64,000 nt of DNA from an uncultured Clostridia bacterium (GCA_937884995.1 CAKZZL010000037.1:110679-174678), one strand, 5' to 3'; shown: positions 1 to 9,615, numbered from the stretch's first letter. Notes: generated by a model from the letters alone, not told the origin. Program-made: numbers and translations.

Positions 1-879
1 TATCTCATTGAGAAGCTCATACCTTGCGCCTTCATAGACTTTTAAGCTGACATTTTTATGGCCTGTTCTTTTCAGCGTCTTATATACTTCATTTACACCT
101 TTGCTGTAGTTACCTGCCGGGTCATTGCTTCCTTCTAAAAGAAGTATAGGCATACTCAATGGAATCGAGTTATACCATCTTCTCGTTGAAATCTGCTTTA
201 AGATAGTGAAAATGTCTTTAAGAGCGCTTACAGTATACATAAAGCCGCAAAGATCATCATCTATATACTTATCAACTTCTTCTTTGTCTCTTGACAGCCA
301 ATCCCAGTCAGTCCTTTTTTCTGTCTTTCGGTTATATGAACCGAATGCAATGGTATCAAGAACTTCCGAACGGTATCTTGTGCCGTTCTGCTTTATAAAG
401 GTGTTGGCAAGATGTATACCTGTGGATATTGTAGGATGTTCACCGCTTGTGGATGAATAGATGACACCATCCAAAAGATATCCGTATTTAGCTGTGTATT
501 TCCTTGCAATCAAAGAACCAAGTCCGTGGCTGAACATGTATATCGGCAGGTTTGCATACTCACTTTTGATAATATCTGTCAAGGACTTAAGATCCTCAAC
601 AAGAACATCGTCTCCACCGCTATCACCGAAATAACCAAGCATCTCTTCGTTGCTGACGGAAGAACCATGGCCTAAGTGGTCGCTTACAAATACGGCATAG
701 CCGCGTTTGCAGAGCTCAAATGCGAATCTCGCATATCTGCCTGAGTATTCAGCAAGACCGTGTGATATCTGAACAATGCCTTTGATGGAGCCGTAATCCA
801 TAGGAGCCGCACTCTGGGCATATATATCACAAAGACCTGATTTTGAAGGAAATGAGTATTCATTAGTCAGAAAATCCAA
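1..879 (-). CDS. Alpha/beta hydrolase, serine aminopeptidase S33/lysophospholipase-like (3' end outside window)
   Basis: The minus-strand frame is open from a TTG at 879 to the window edge (293 codons), so the C-terminus is missing. An AGGAG lies 9 bases upstream of the TTG. The N-terminus has the usual monoacylglycerol-lipase-like order: an ISHGLAEYSGRY oxyanion/His-Gly segment, SDHLGHG, then the nucleophile-elbow region. That elbow reads MFSHGLGSLI where the family normally has GHSxGS, so the nucleophile Ser position is Gly. Late in the window the strand PILLLEGSNDP supplies the expected Asp-loop. Fold assignment is firm; esterase activity is doubtful because of the missing Ser. It may be a catalytically dead homologue or use another residue. 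Confidence 0.8.
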   Translation of the reverse strand, partial: MDFLTNEYSFPSKSGLCDIYAQSAAPMDYGSIKGIVQISHGLAEYSGRYARFAFELCKRGYAVFVSDHLGHGSSVSNEEMLGYFGDSGGDDVLVEDLKSLTDIIKSEYANLPIYMFSHGLGSLIARKYTAKYGYLLDGVIYSSTSGEHPTISTGIHLANTFIKQNGTRYRSEVLDTIAFGSYNRKTEKRTDWDWLSRDKEEVDKYIDDDLCGFMYTVSALKDIFTILKQISTRRWYNSIPLSMPILLLEGSNDPAGNYSKGVNEVYKTLKRTGHKNVSLKVYEGARYELLNEI

Positions 880-906
880 TAGATATCACTCCTATATTAA
901 GTATCT

Positions 907-912
907 ATTATA
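907..912 (-). promoter_or_regulatory. Extended -10 promoter for the alpha/beta hydrolase
   Basis: On the minus strand TGT precedes TATAAT, an extended -10, about 28 bases upstream of the TTG start. No good -35 is visible. Confidence 0.4.
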
Positions 913-1061
913 ACACTATAAGACATCAAATACTACATTTTAGTTAGTTTTTGTCTAAATATATTTAGGAGTACGAAAAAAGTGAAAAAACAGAAAAATC
1001 AGCTCTATTTATATTGGATTTGCCTATGTAAATTCTCTTCTGTCAGCCGGTGTCAATTTTC

Positions 1062-1090
1062 TTGATTTTAACCTTTAAGTATGATACTAT
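1062..1090 (+). promoter_or_regulatory. Sigma-A-like promoter of the sugar-acid operon
   Basis: TTGATT at 1062-1067 and TACTAT at 1085-1090 are separated by 17 bases, ahead of the kinase gene with a leader of about 45 bases. Confidence 0.5.
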
Positions 1091-1140
1091 AACTTGATAT
1101 CTTTTTTTGTGAAAAAACTTTCTTCAAAGGAGTAGTTTTA

Positions 1141-2199
1141 ATGAAAAAATATGCAATCGCAACAGTAACAAGTATGGGACTCAGGATCACTCCTCAGGAC
1201 CGTATGGCTGTACAAAACAGCAACCTTTTTTATATGCAGGCAACATCTGCTGAGACTAATGTCTTAAATGTTTCGTCAAGCCTTGGTAAAGAGTGCCTTA
1301 TCCTTACAAAATTTGTAGAAGGTTCACCAATGGCTGACTTTATAAAGAGACAATTACGTGCTCGCAATATCCGTTTTGAAGGAAAAGAGGTTCCTCAGGG
1401 TGGGCCATGGGGATACAGACATCAATTCAATATAGCTGATTCCGGTTTTGGACTAAGAGCACCCAGAGTATGGAATGACCGTGCCGGTGAAATAGGAAGA
1501 ACTCTTTCCGCAGATGATTTTGACCTTGACCGTATTTTCGGTGAGGAAGGTGCATCTATCCTACATCTTTCCGGCCTTATAGCCGCAATGAGCGAAGAGA
1601 CAACAAAATGTTGCCTTGAGGTTGCTAAAGCAGCAAAAAAATACGGCACACTTGTAAGTTTTGACCTTAATTACCGCGCCACTTTCTGGAAAGGCCGCGA
1701 AGAGGAACTTAGCCGTGTCTTCCATGAGATTGCATCCATAGCTGATATCCTTATTGGAAACGAGGAAGACTTCCAGCTTTGTCTCGGTTTTAAGGGACCT
1801 GAGGCAGGAGGGACTGAACTTAAGTCCAAGATTGACAGATTCAAGATAATGATTGATGAAGTCAGAAAAGAATATCCACAGGCAAGAGCATATGCGACAA
1901 CGTTAAGACAGGTCGTTTCAGCAAATGAACATCTCTGGGGTGCATTACTCTGGGCTGACGGCGAATGGTATGTTGAGGAGCCAAGACCTATACAGGTTAT
2001 GGACCGTATCGGCGGCGGTGACGGTTTTTCGGGTGGACTGCTCTATGGACTGCTTAATGGATGGTCAGCAGACAAATGGCTGCAGTTCGGCTGGGCAAGC
2101 GGAGTTCTTGCTGCAAGCAGCTTAAATGATTATGCTGAACCGGCAGATGAAAAACAAGTTTGGGATATATACAAAGGCAATGCCCGAGTACAAAGATAA
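1141..2199 (+). CDS. kdgK: PfkB-family sugar kinase, probable 2-dehydro-3-deoxygluconokinase
   Basis: This 352-residue protein has the ribokinase/PfkB fold. FDLNYR at 174-179 is typical of KDG kinases, and DRIGGGDGF at 288-296 is the anion-hole and catalytic motif with Asp294 as the likely base. In the family it phosphorylates 2-keto-3-deoxygluconate to KDPG, or a related keto-sugar acid, in the cytoplasm. The ATG follows AAAGGAG. It is first of four tightly packed genes, 17 bases before gnd, so a sugar-acid catabolic operon is the natural reading. No KDPG aldolase is in the window. Substrate is inferred from motif and context; another PfkB substrate is possible. Confidence 0.82.
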   Translation: MKKYAIATVTSMGLRITPQDRMAVQNSNLFYMQATSAETNVLNVSSSLGKECLILTKFVEGSPMADFIKRQLRARNIRFEGKEVPQGGPWGYRHQFNIADSGFGLRAPRVWNDRAGEIGRTLSADDFDLDRIFGEEGASILHLSGLIAAMSEETTKCCLEVAKAAKKYGTLVSFDLNYRATFWKGREEELSRVFHEIASIADILIGNEEDFQLCLGFKGPEAGGTELKSKIDRFKIMIDEVRKEYPQARAYATTLRQVVSANEHLWGALLWADGEWYVEEPRPIQVMDRIGGGDGFSGGLLYGLLNGWSADKWLQFGWASGVLAASSLNDYAEPADEKQVWDIYKGNARVQR

Positions 2200-2216
2200 A
2201 AGGAGTATTCATTGAT

Positions 2217-3668
2217 ATGAAAAAAGCTGATATAGGACTTATTGGTCTTGCCGTTATGGGTGAGAATCTTGTAATGAATATGGAGTCAAAAGGCTTCACT
2301 GTTGCAGTATACAACCGGACCGTATCCAAGGTTGATAACTTTATAAACGGACGCGCAAAGGACAAAAATATCATAGGCTGTCATAGCCTTGAGGAACTTG
2401 TCGGAAATCTTGAAAAGCCAAGAAAAGTTTTCATGATGATAAAAGCCGGTGCATCTGTTGATGCAATGATAGACCAGCTTCTTGATTTACTTGAAGACGG
2501 AGATATCATTATAGACGGCGGAAACTCACATTTCCCGGATACAATCCGCAGAACAGAGTATGTTGAAAGCAAAGGAAAGTTATATATCGGTACAGGAGTA
2601 TCAGGCGGTGAAGAAGGCGCATTGAAGGGCCCGAGCATGATGCCCGGCGGGTCTCCGGCTGCATGGCCGTATGTTAAACCGATTCTTCAGGCAATATGCG
2701 CCAAGGTTGAAAACGGTGAGCCATGCTGTGACTGGGTAGGTGAAAACGGTGCCGGACACTTTGTTAAAATGGTTCATAATGGTATAGAATACGGCGATAT
2801 GCAGCTCATATGCGAAGCTTATCAAATGATGCGCGATTTGCTCAAAATGTCCTATGACGAAATGTATGAAACTTTCAAAGCATGGAATGAAACGGAACTT
2901 GACAGCTACCTTATTGAGATATCAAGGGATATCCTTGCATACAAGGACAGCGACGGTCAGCCTCTTGCCGAAAAGATTCTTGATACAGCTGGACAAAAAG
3001 GAACAGGTAAATGGACCGGTATCGCAGCAATGGATGAAGGCGTGCCGCTTACATTAATCGGTGAAGCAGTATTTGCAAGATGTTTGTCTGCAATGAAGGA
3101 TGAACGTGTAGAGGCAAGCAGGGTTTTCAAGAGAGAAATCGCTCCTTTCGAGGGTGATAAGGCAGAAATGGTTGAAGCTATCCGTCAGGCGCTTTTTGCT
3201 TCAAAAATCATTTCTTATGCACAAGGTTATACATTGATGCGCACTGCAGCTGAACATTACGGCTGGAAACTGAATTACGGCGGAATTGCTTTGATGTGGC
3301 GCGGTGGCTGTATCATACGTTCTGTTTTCCTCGGGAAAATTAAGGAAGCATATGATAATAACCCCAACCTTAACAACCTTCTTCTTGATCCGTATTTCAA
3401 GAGCACAATAGAAAAGTTGGTTCCTGCATGGCGGAAGGTTGCTTCTGCAGCTTTACAATATGGTGTTCCAGCACCTGCCATGACATCGGCTTTAAGCTAT
3501 TTTGACGGTTATACAAGTGAAAGACTGCCTGCAAATCTTCTTCAGGCACAACGTGATTATTTCGGAGCTCATACATATGAGAGAACAGATGCTCCCAGAG
3601 GCGAATTCTTCCACACAAACTGGACAGGACACGGCGGAGATACCGCAGCTACTACATACAATGCTTGA
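2217..3668 (+). CDS. gnd: 6-phosphogluconate dehydrogenase, decarboxylating
   Basis: 483 residues. An N-terminal Rossmann motif GLIGLAVMGENLVMN is followed by the substrate-binding GVSGGEEGALKGPSMMPGG and the catalytic Lys segment KMVHNGIEYGDMQ. Length fits the long (about 470-residue) Gnd form. It oxidises and decarboxylates 6-phosphogluconate to ribulose-5-phosphate, making NADPH in the pentose phosphate pathway. Translation could also begin upstream at 2160, but the ATG at 2217 has AGGAG at the right distance and begins MKKADIGLIG, as expected. The stop overlaps the next gene by 8 bases, suggesting translational coupling. Confidence 0.95.
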   Translation: MKKADIGLIGLAVMGENLVMNMESKGFTVAVYNRTVSKVDNFINGRAKDKNIIGCHSLEELVGNLEKPRKVFMMIKAGASVDAMIDQLLDLLEDGDIIIDGGNSHFPDTIRRTEYVESKGKLYIGTGVSGGEEGALKGPSMMPGGSPAAWPYVKPILQAICAKVENGEPCCDWVGENGAGHFVKMVHNGIEYGDMQLICEAYQMMRDLLKMSYDEMYETFKAWNETELDSYLIEISRDILAYKDSDGQPLAEKILDTAGQKGTGKWTGIAAMDEGVPLTLIGEAVFARCLSAMKDERVEASRVFKREIAPFEGDKAEMVEAIRQALFASKIISYAQGYTLMRTAAEHYGWKLNYGGIALMWRGGCIIRSVFLGKIKEAYDNNPNLNNLLLDPYFKSTIEKLVPAWRKVASAALQYGVPAPAMTSALSYFDGYTSERLPANLLQAQRDYFGAHTYERTDAPRGEFFHTNWTGHGGDTAATTYNA

Positions 3669-4500
3669 TATACGACTTATTGCACTCGATCTTGACGGCA
3701 CATTGCTGAATTCCGATAAGAAACTTTCTGAAAAAAACAGAAACGCACTGGAGCGGGCTGCTGCAGAAGGAATTGAAATTGTCCCTGCCACAGGCCGTTT
3801 CTACCGCGGAATGCCGCAGGTAATCCGGGATCTGCCATTTGTGCACTATGTTATCTCAATCAATGGCGCGCAAGTCTATGATGTGAGAGAAGATAAAAGC
3901 ATATTTGTATCTGAAATTGATTGCGATACCGCCATAAAGGTGATGGAGCAGCTCGATAAGGCAGATCTGATTTATGATTGCTATCAAAATGGCTGGGGTT
4001 GGATGACTCAGGCTTTCTATGACAAGGCGCAGGACTATGCAGCAAGTACTCACAGCCTTGAAATGATACGTAATCTCCGCAGCCCGGTATCAGAATTAAA
4101 AGCTTATCTTAAAGAGAAAAATGCCGGTGTACAAAAAGTACAGGCATTTTTCAAAGATATAGAAGAACGAGCTGAATTTTTCACTTTGATTCAGAAAGAA
4201 TTCCCGGATTTAAAAATCACAACATCCATGGTAAATAACATAGAAATCAACAGCAATGAAGCAAATAAAGGGAATGCGCTTAAAAATCTGGCAGATTATT
4301 TAGGATTTCCTCTTTCAAAAACTATGGCTTTTGGTGATGACCTGAATGATATTTCCATGATTGAAACTGCAGGCATAGGAGTTGCCATGGGCAATGCAGA
4401 TGATTTCGTAAAAAAAATCGCAGATTTTGAAAGCTGCGATTGTGATAATGACGGAATAGCTTTTGCATTGGAAAAACTTTTGTGGGAGAAAGATATATGA
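3661..4500 (+). CDS. Cof-type HAD-IIB sugar phosphatase
   Basis: 279 residues with HAD motif I LIALDLDGTLLNSD near residue 5 and motif IV FGDDLNDISMIETAG near the C-terminus. The central cap is of the Cof/YidA type, so it probably dephosphorylates small phosphorylated sugars or similar metabolites in the cytoplasm. The frame stays open well upstream inside gnd, but homology begins at MLDIRLIALDLDGT. The ATG at 3661 overlaps the gnd stop by 8 bases with no clear ribosome site, so coupling to gnd translation is likely. It ends in an ATGA overlap with the LarA-like gene. Exact substrate unknown. Confidence 0.87.
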   Translation: MLDIRLIALDLDGTLLNSDKKLSEKNRNALERAAAEGIEIVPATGRFYRGMPQVIRDLPFVHYVISINGAQVYDVREDKSIFVSEIDCDTAIKVMEQLDKADLIYDCYQNGWGWMTQAFYDKAQDYAASTHSLEMIRNLRSPVSELKAYLKEKNAGVQKVQAFFKDIEERAEFFTLIQKEFPDLKITTSMVNNIEINSNEANKGNALKNLADYLGFPLSKTMAFGDDLNDISMIETAGIGVAMGNADDFVKKIADFESCDCDNDGIAFALEKLLWEKDI

Positions 4501-5777
4501 AAGACATATATATGATTGCCAAAAATGAAGACGGCCTGACTAAGGAAGAAATAAAAGAAGCTCTTTTTGATTCCATAAAAGACAGGCCATTGAAAAAGGT
4601 ACTTATTCTCCCTCCGGATTTTACACGTTTTCACTCAGGTGCAGGATATATTACAAATATATATTACCATGCATTGACTGAGAAGGGAGTTCATGTTGAT
4701 ATAATGCCTGCTCTCGGCACACATGTCGCGATGACTGAGGAACAATGGAAACTCATGTACGGAGATGTCCCATATGAATCCATGATTGTTCATAATTGGC
4801 GCAGCGATGTTGTAAAACTTGGTGAAATTCCTGCTGATTTTTTATCAGAGATCACAGAGGGATTGTGGGCTGAGCCGGTTTCTGCCGAAGTCAACAAAAA
4901 GGTGATGGATGAAAGTTATGACCTGATCATTTCTCCGGGTCAGGTTGTGCCTCATGAAGTTATAGGGATGGCAAATCATTCAAAGAATCTCTTTGTGGGA
5001 GTCGGCGGCAGTGAAATGATAAATAAGTCACATATGGTCGGTGCAGTCTACGGCATGGAACGTATGATGGGCAAGGACTATACTCCGGTAAGAAAAATGT
5101 TCGATTACGGCATGGAGCACTTCTTAGCCGATCGGCCGATTCTCTTTGTACTGACTGTTACAACGGCTCCGGGCGGAATTATCCATACTCATGGACTGTT
5201 TATAGGAGAAGGCAGGGAATGCCTCACTAACGCCGTTAAACTTGCTCAGGAAAAAAATATCGACTTTGTTGAGCACGGACTGAAAAAATGTGTAGTATAT
5301 CTCGAACCTTCGGAATTTAAAAGCACATGGCTAGGAAATAAAGCTGTATACCGCACAAGAATGGCTATGGCAGATGACAGCGAACTTGTAATCCTTGCAC
5401 CGGGAGTTGAACGCTTCGGTGAGGATGACAAGGTGGATAAGCTTATTCGCAAATACGGATACAGAGGAAGACTTCATACTCTTGATGAGTTTAAGAAAAA
5501 AGAAAATGAAGACCTCAGGGAAAACATGGGCGCGGCAGCCCACCTTATTCATGGTTCCTCCGACGGCAGATTCACAATCACATATGCTGTAAAAAGTATA
5601 TCCAAAGAAGAGATTTCTTCAGTCGGATTTAATCCTGCCGATTATGATGAGCTTGTAAAAAAATACGATCCGGAAAAACTGAAATACGGATACAACACAG
5701 TCGAAGGCGAAGAGATATATTTCATACCAAACCCTGCGTTGGGATTATGGATAAACAGAGAAAAATTTGATGAGTAA
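4497..5777 (+). CDS. LarA-family (DUF2088) nickel-dependent hydroxyacid racemase/epimerase homologue
   Basis: 426 residues. The N-terminal domain has PDFTR at 40-44, ALGTH at 72-76 and PHEVIGMANH at 152-161, followed by K177 and H179. These match the Arg, His and Lys positions that in lactate racemase bind substrate and the nickel-pincer cofactor. GGGAG precedes the ATG, which overlaps the phosphatase stop as ATGA. LarA paralogues are known that act on other alpha-hydroxy acids, including sugar acids such as gluconate. Next to KDG kinase and Gnd, an aldonate epimerase is a better guess than lactate racemase. The cofactor-making LarB, LarC and LarE genes are not in the window. Confidence 0.82.
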   Translation: MKDIYMIAKNEDGLTKEEIKEALFDSIKDRPLKKVLILPPDFTRFHSGAGYITNIYYHALTEKGVHVDIMPALGTHVAMTEEQWKLMYGDVPYESMIVHNWRSDVVKLGEIPADFLSEITEGLWAEPVSAEVNKKVMDESYDLIISPGQVVPHEVIGMANHSKNLFVGVGGSEMINKSHMVGAVYGMERMMGKDYTPVRKMFDYGMEHFLADRPILFVLTVTTAPGGIIHTHGLFIGEGRECLTNAVKLAQEKNIDFVEHGLKKCVVYLEPSEFKSTWLGNKAVYRTRMAMADDSELVILAPGVERFGEDDKVDKLIRKYGYRGRLHTLDEFKKKENEDLRENMGAAAHLIHGSSDGRFTITYAVKSISKEEISSVGFNPADYDELVKKYDPEKLKYGYNTVEGEEIYFIPNPALGLWINREKFDE

Positions 5778-5817
5778 AAAAATGTCCCGGATCGAAATGT
5801 TCCGGGATGTTTTTTCT
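5778..5817. terminator. Bidirectional terminator between convergent LarA-like and ABC genes
   Basis: TCCCGGA at 5785-5791 pairs with TCCGGGA at 5801-5807. A T-run follows on the plus strand, and an A-run precedes it and serves the minus strand. Confidence 0.85.
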
Positions 5818-5827
5818 AAGACACGCC

Positions 5828-7687
5828 TTAGTTTTTGTATTTTTCAGCCTGAAGCCTGAACATATATGCATATGTTCCGTTTTGTTCCATAAGCTGTTTG
5901 TGAGTACCGCTTTCAATGATTGAACCTTTTTCCATTACATATATCTTATCGGCATTAACAGTCGTTGAAAGCCTGTGTGAAATAAAGATAACGGTTTTGT
6001 GTTTTGCGGCTGTTATCATTGACTGATTCAAATTATATTCAGCAATCGGGTCCAGGTTTGCTGAAGGTTCATCAAGTATGATATACGGACATGATTTATA
6101 AAAAGTACGGGCTATTGCAACCTTTTGGCTTTCTCCGCCGGACATCATCATACCGTTGTCATCAAACTCACGCAAAAGCTGAGTTTCGTTTCCTTTGGGC
6201 AAAGGCTTTGTGAATCCGCTTTGGCTAAGTGCATCAGTTACTGCATCATCGTCATAGCTTATGTCAAGAGATACATTTTCACCTATTGTGGATGCGAAAA
6301 TCTGGAAATCCTGAAAGACTGCTGCAAAACGGGCACGGTGGCTGTCCAAAGTCAGCTTTGAAATGTCTTTATTGCCTATCTTTATTGAACCGGAACTTGG
6401 ATCATATAAACGAAGGAGGAGATTTGTAAGAGTCGTTTTACCGGCTCCGTTATAACCTACAAGCGCTATTTTTTCGTATGGCTTTACAGTAAGATTTATA
6501 TCTTTTAATGCAAATTCTTCGCAATTTGGATAAGCAAATGAAAGGTTTTCTATTTTTATTTCCTGAGGTTTTTCCTCGATATCCTCAATGCTTCCTTCTT
6601 TTATCTTGTTTTCTTTTGCAAGAAAATCTCTGTACTTTTCAATTAATTTTGCTCTTTCAGAGAACATGCGCATTACGCCGACAGTCAGGAAAGAAAAGGA
6701 TGCAGCAATTTGAAAAGCACCATTGAAGCTGGCTACGAAGTCACCTGCAGAAAGGGATTTGCTCTCCAGCACGCAATATCCAAGATATAGGGGAAGGACG
6801 AACATGAAGCCAAGTATTTGCACGCCGCATTCCTGCAGGAAATATATAATGGAAATCTTCTTCGCATAAAACTTCTGGTTGGATATTACTTCATCTGCAG
6901 CAGAGTTGTATCTCTTTATTAAAAGAGATTTTATGTCATTCATACGGACTTCTTTGCAATAATCCTGCAGATAGAAAATCCTGGCAAAATAGTCAGCTTT
7001 GCGGTGACGTATATTATTTTCAATCTGTCTTTCGGCTTGCAGCCTTCCTATCTTTCTTCCGACCGGAGTGAAAATAGCAACTATTAGGATGATTATAAGC
7101 AGGCATATGGGGTCGATCGCAAGCAAAATTCCGCCGATGGTAACAAGAGAAACAATTTCTCCTATATATCTTTGAACCATTCCAAGTACACCTGTGATAC
7201 CGCCGGATGATGCCTCTATAACCAATATAAAATTGTTGTAAAAGTCAGGATTGTCATAATTCTCAAAATCCAGTTTCCTTGCTTTTTTATATAGCATTTG
7301 GGAGATGCCTTTTTCAAGTTTTTCTCTTTCAACCTGGAAAAAGATTTCTCTATATAACCAGTTGATGCTTTCGGATATAACCAGAATAATCCCTATAAGG
7401 ATAACAGCATGAACGATTTTGCTTGTATCATCACCTGAACTTATTACGTCAATAACATATTTTACACCTAGTACCGATATTATCTTTGTGGGCAGGCGCA
7501 TAAGCGCTCCCCAGAAACACTCACCAATAACCAGCAGGGGAGAAATCTTAAACATTATCTTCAAAAAATAGAAAATGTTTGAAAAAGTAGAATGCTTAGG
7601 TTTTGACTTCAGCATTTCATCCATGCCAAGAGGCTTTTGACCGGGACGCCCCATCATAGGTCCGCCCGGAGGTCCCATATCAGGCAT
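5828..7687 (-). CDS. ABC exporter half-transporter (membrane domain plus ATPase), second of a pair
   Basis: 619 residues. A Gly/Pro/Met-rich N-terminal 20 residues precedes a six-helix type-1 exporter domain (about 45-330) and a nucleotide-binding domain. The latter carries Walker A GYNGAGKTT, signature MSGGESQKVAIAR, Walker B IILDEPSANLDP with the catalytic Glu, and H-loop FISHRLS. It overlaps the upstream ABC gene by 8 bases and has its own GGGAGGTG site, so the two are made together and probably form a heterodimer. Both partners keep the catalytic Glu, so no degenerate ATP site is evident. Substrate (drug, peptide or lipid) cannot be read from sequence. Confidence 0.92.
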   Translation of the reverse strand: MPDMGPPGGPMMGRPGQKPLGMDEMLKSKPKHSTFSNIFYFLKIMFKISPLLVIGECFWGALMRLPTKIISVLGVKYVIDVISSGDDTSKIVHAVILIGIILVISESINWLYREIFFQVEREKLEKGISQMLYKKARKLDFENYDNPDFYNNFILVIEASSGGITGVLGMVQRYIGEIVSLVTIGGILLAIDPICLLIIILIVAIFTPVGRKIGRLQAERQIENNIRHRKADYFARIFYLQDYCKEVRMNDIKSLLIKRYNSAADEVISNQKFYAKKISIIYFLQECGVQILGFMFVLPLYLGYCVLESKSLSAGDFVASFNGAFQIAASFSFLTVGVMRMFSERAKLIEKYRDFLAKENKIKEGSIEDIEEKPQEIKIENLSFAYPNCEEFALKDINLTVKPYEKIALVGYNGAGKTTLTNLLLRLYDPSSGSIKIGNKDISKLTLDSHRARFAAVFQDFQIFASTIGENVSLDISYDDDAVTDALSQSGFTKPLPKGNETQLLREFDDNGMMMSGGESQKVAIARTFYKSCPYIILDEPSANLDPIAEYNLNQSMITAAKHKTVIFISHRLSTTVNADKIYVMEKGSIIESGTHKQLMEQNGTYAYMFRLQAEKYKN

Positions 7688-9512
7688 CTTTTTTCACCTC
7701 CCGTCCATTGTATGAACTGGCTTGTAAGGAGAACATCTTTGCATATTCTCCGCCTTGCTCCATAAGAGTGTTGTGTGTTCCTTCTTCAACAATTGTTCCG
7801 TTGTTTAAGACAAATATTATGTCACTGAGCACTGTGCTTGAAAGCCTGTGTGAAATATATATGACTGTTTTTTCATTTGTTGTTGCGACAAGATTTTCAT
7901 ACATCTTATATTCTGCGATTGGATCCAGAGCAGAACTGGGTTCATCCAATATTGCAATGTCAAAATCTCTTACAAACATACGTGCAACGGCAGTCTTTTG
8001 AATCTCACCGCCGGACAGGCCTGCACCGTATTCATCAAACTCTCTTGTCAAAACAGAGTCTGCTCCTTGCGGCAGAGTGCTGACTTTATCCCACGCTCCT
8101 GATTTTATAAGGGCATCTTTTGCAAGTTCCTTTTCATCATCAGAGCATTCATGACAGATTACATTTTCGTTGATAGAAAGCGCAAATGTCTTGTAATCCT
8201 GGAAAACAGTTGCAAATTTTCGTCTGTAACTTTCGACCGTGTATTCACGTATGTCATGCCCGTTATATATAATCTGACCCTCATCCGGATCATAAAAGCG
8301 AAGCAGTAACTTGACAAGTGTACTCTTACCTGCACCGTTTACTCCAACCAGCGCAACAGTCTGGCCTTTTTTAATTTTGAGATTGACATTTTCAAGTGAC
8401 GGCTTTTCTGCTCCCGGATATTTAAAAGTGAGATTTTTTATTTCAAGACTTTCGAAGTCGGATGCCACAAGCAGACCATCGGTCACTTTCTTTTCATAGT
8501 CGAAAAAGTCTTTAAGGTTTTGAAAATAGAGAGCCATATTTGCAAGATCGGATATGCAGTCAGCAATATTCATTGTTGTCATCCTTACAGAGTTTATTGA
8601 AGAAAGAACGACACTGAAGCCTGATATATCCAGACCTGCGTTATTGATGAATTGATATGATGCCAATGAGTAGGTTCCTACTACAGGTATGAGTTCACCA
8701 AGCAGGGACGCAGTTATGCTGTAGAAGAAGAGTTTCCAGCCATATTGCTTTATGATGGAAATATTTCGCTGAACAGCCTGAGAATATCTGTTAAACATAA
8801 CAGCAAAGATATTTGATGTACGCATATCCTTGGCATAATCTTTTAAGAAGACAGTTCTTTGAGTATATGCCTTGATACGGTTGTTTGTAGTCATATCCAT
8901 ATCCCGTTTATACAGTATCTTGCTCTTTTGAAGCTCAACTATGAAAACCAAGGCGCATGGCAGTAAAAAGAAAAGGTATTTCGGGTCAATGGTTAGGATT
9001 ACACTTATGATTGCAATAAAGGATATGAAGGCCCCGATAACTGTTGCAAAATCACTGCAGAATACAAAAAGAATGCTGCCTGTCAGAATCTGTGTTGCTC
9101 TTTGGTATGAATCATAGAATGCAGGATCTTCATAGCAAGCGACATCAACATCCGAAGCTTTTTCAAAAATCATATTGTTAAGGTTCTTGTAGACCCTTTT
9201 CTGAGATACACTTGAGATATAGCTGCCGATATAGGTCAGCATTTCACATACAACACCGACTGCTAAAAAGGCAAGCAAGGCCTTGACGAAAGTCTTGAAA
9301 CTTCCGCCGTCCTGTACGATGATAAGCAATATCCTTAAAAAGAGAACACCTTGGAAAAATGTGATGAAAAGTATATTGAAAATTTGCTGGATTACTGCCA
9401 TGGGCAGTATGAGTTTGTCAGACTTGGATATAATCTTGACAGCAAAAAGCAGATTCTTAAATACCGGTACTTTTACATCAGGATGCATAAGCCATCTTCT
9501 TCTGGGCGGCAT
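7680..9512 (-). CDS. ABC exporter half-transporter, first of a pair
   Basis: 610 residues, with a six-helix exporter domain followed by an ATPase containing GVNGAGKST, LSGGEIQKTAVAR, AILDEPSSALDP and YISHRLS. The frame extends upstream to 9575, but the ATG at 9512 is preceded by AAAGGAGGTG and begins MPPRRRW, so it is chosen. It is transcribed divergently from the flavodiiron gene and is the first gene of a two-gene operon. Length and domain order are typical of ABC exporters. The divergent intergenic region has a promoter for each side but no regulator gene nearby. Confidence 0.92.
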   Translation of the reverse strand: MPPRRRWLMHPDVKVPVFKNLLFAVKIISKSDKLILPMAVIQQIFNILFITFFQGVLFLRILLIIVQDGGSFKTFVKALLAFLAVGVVCEMLTYIGSYISSVSQKRVYKNLNNMIFEKASDVDVACYEDPAFYDSYQRATQILTGSILFVFCSDFATVIGAFISFIAIISVILTIDPKYLFFLLPCALVFIVELQKSKILYKRDMDMTTNNRIKAYTQRTVFLKDYAKDMRTSNIFAVMFNRYSQAVQRNISIIKQYGWKLFFYSITASLLGELIPVVGTYSLASYQFINNAGLDISGFSVVLSSINSVRMTTMNIADCISDLANMALYFQNLKDFFDYEKKVTDGLLVASDFESLEIKNLTFKYPGAEKPSLENVNLKIKKGQTVALVGVNGAGKSTLVKLLLRFYDPDEGQIIYNGHDIREYTVESYRRKFATVFQDYKTFALSINENVICHECSDDEKELAKDALIKSGAWDKVSTLPQGADSVLTREFDEYGAGLSGGEIQKTAVARMFVRDFDIAILDEPSSALDPIAEYKMYENLVATTNEKTVIYISHRLSSTVLSDIIFVLNNGTIVEEGTHNTLMEQGGEYAKMFSLQASSYNGREVKKDA

Positions 9513-9545
9513 AAGGGACACCTCCTTTACACATAATTTAGCCCA

Positions 9546-9575
9546 ATTATACCATATATAGCCGAGATTGTACAA
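9546..9575 (-). promoter_or_regulatory. Promoter of the ABC exporter pair
   Basis: Minus-strand TTGTAC (9570-9575) and TATAAT (9546-9551) are 18 bases apart, about 30 bases upstream of the start codon. Confidence 0.65.
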
Positions 9576-9586
9576 GATTCAAAGCA

Positions 9587-9615
9587 TTGATAAATCAAGA
9601 TATTTATGGTAAAAT
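9587..9615 (+). promoter_or_regulatory. Promoter of the flavodiiron protein gene
   Basis: TTGATA (9587-9592) and TAAAAT (9610-9615) with a 17-base spacer, 25 bases upstream of the ATG. Confidence 0.7.

Noticed and set aside
5828..9512. Heterodimeric ABC exporter with one degenerate ATP site
   Set aside because: Both ATPase halves keep Walker B Glu and intact signature motifs, so no degeneracy is visible.
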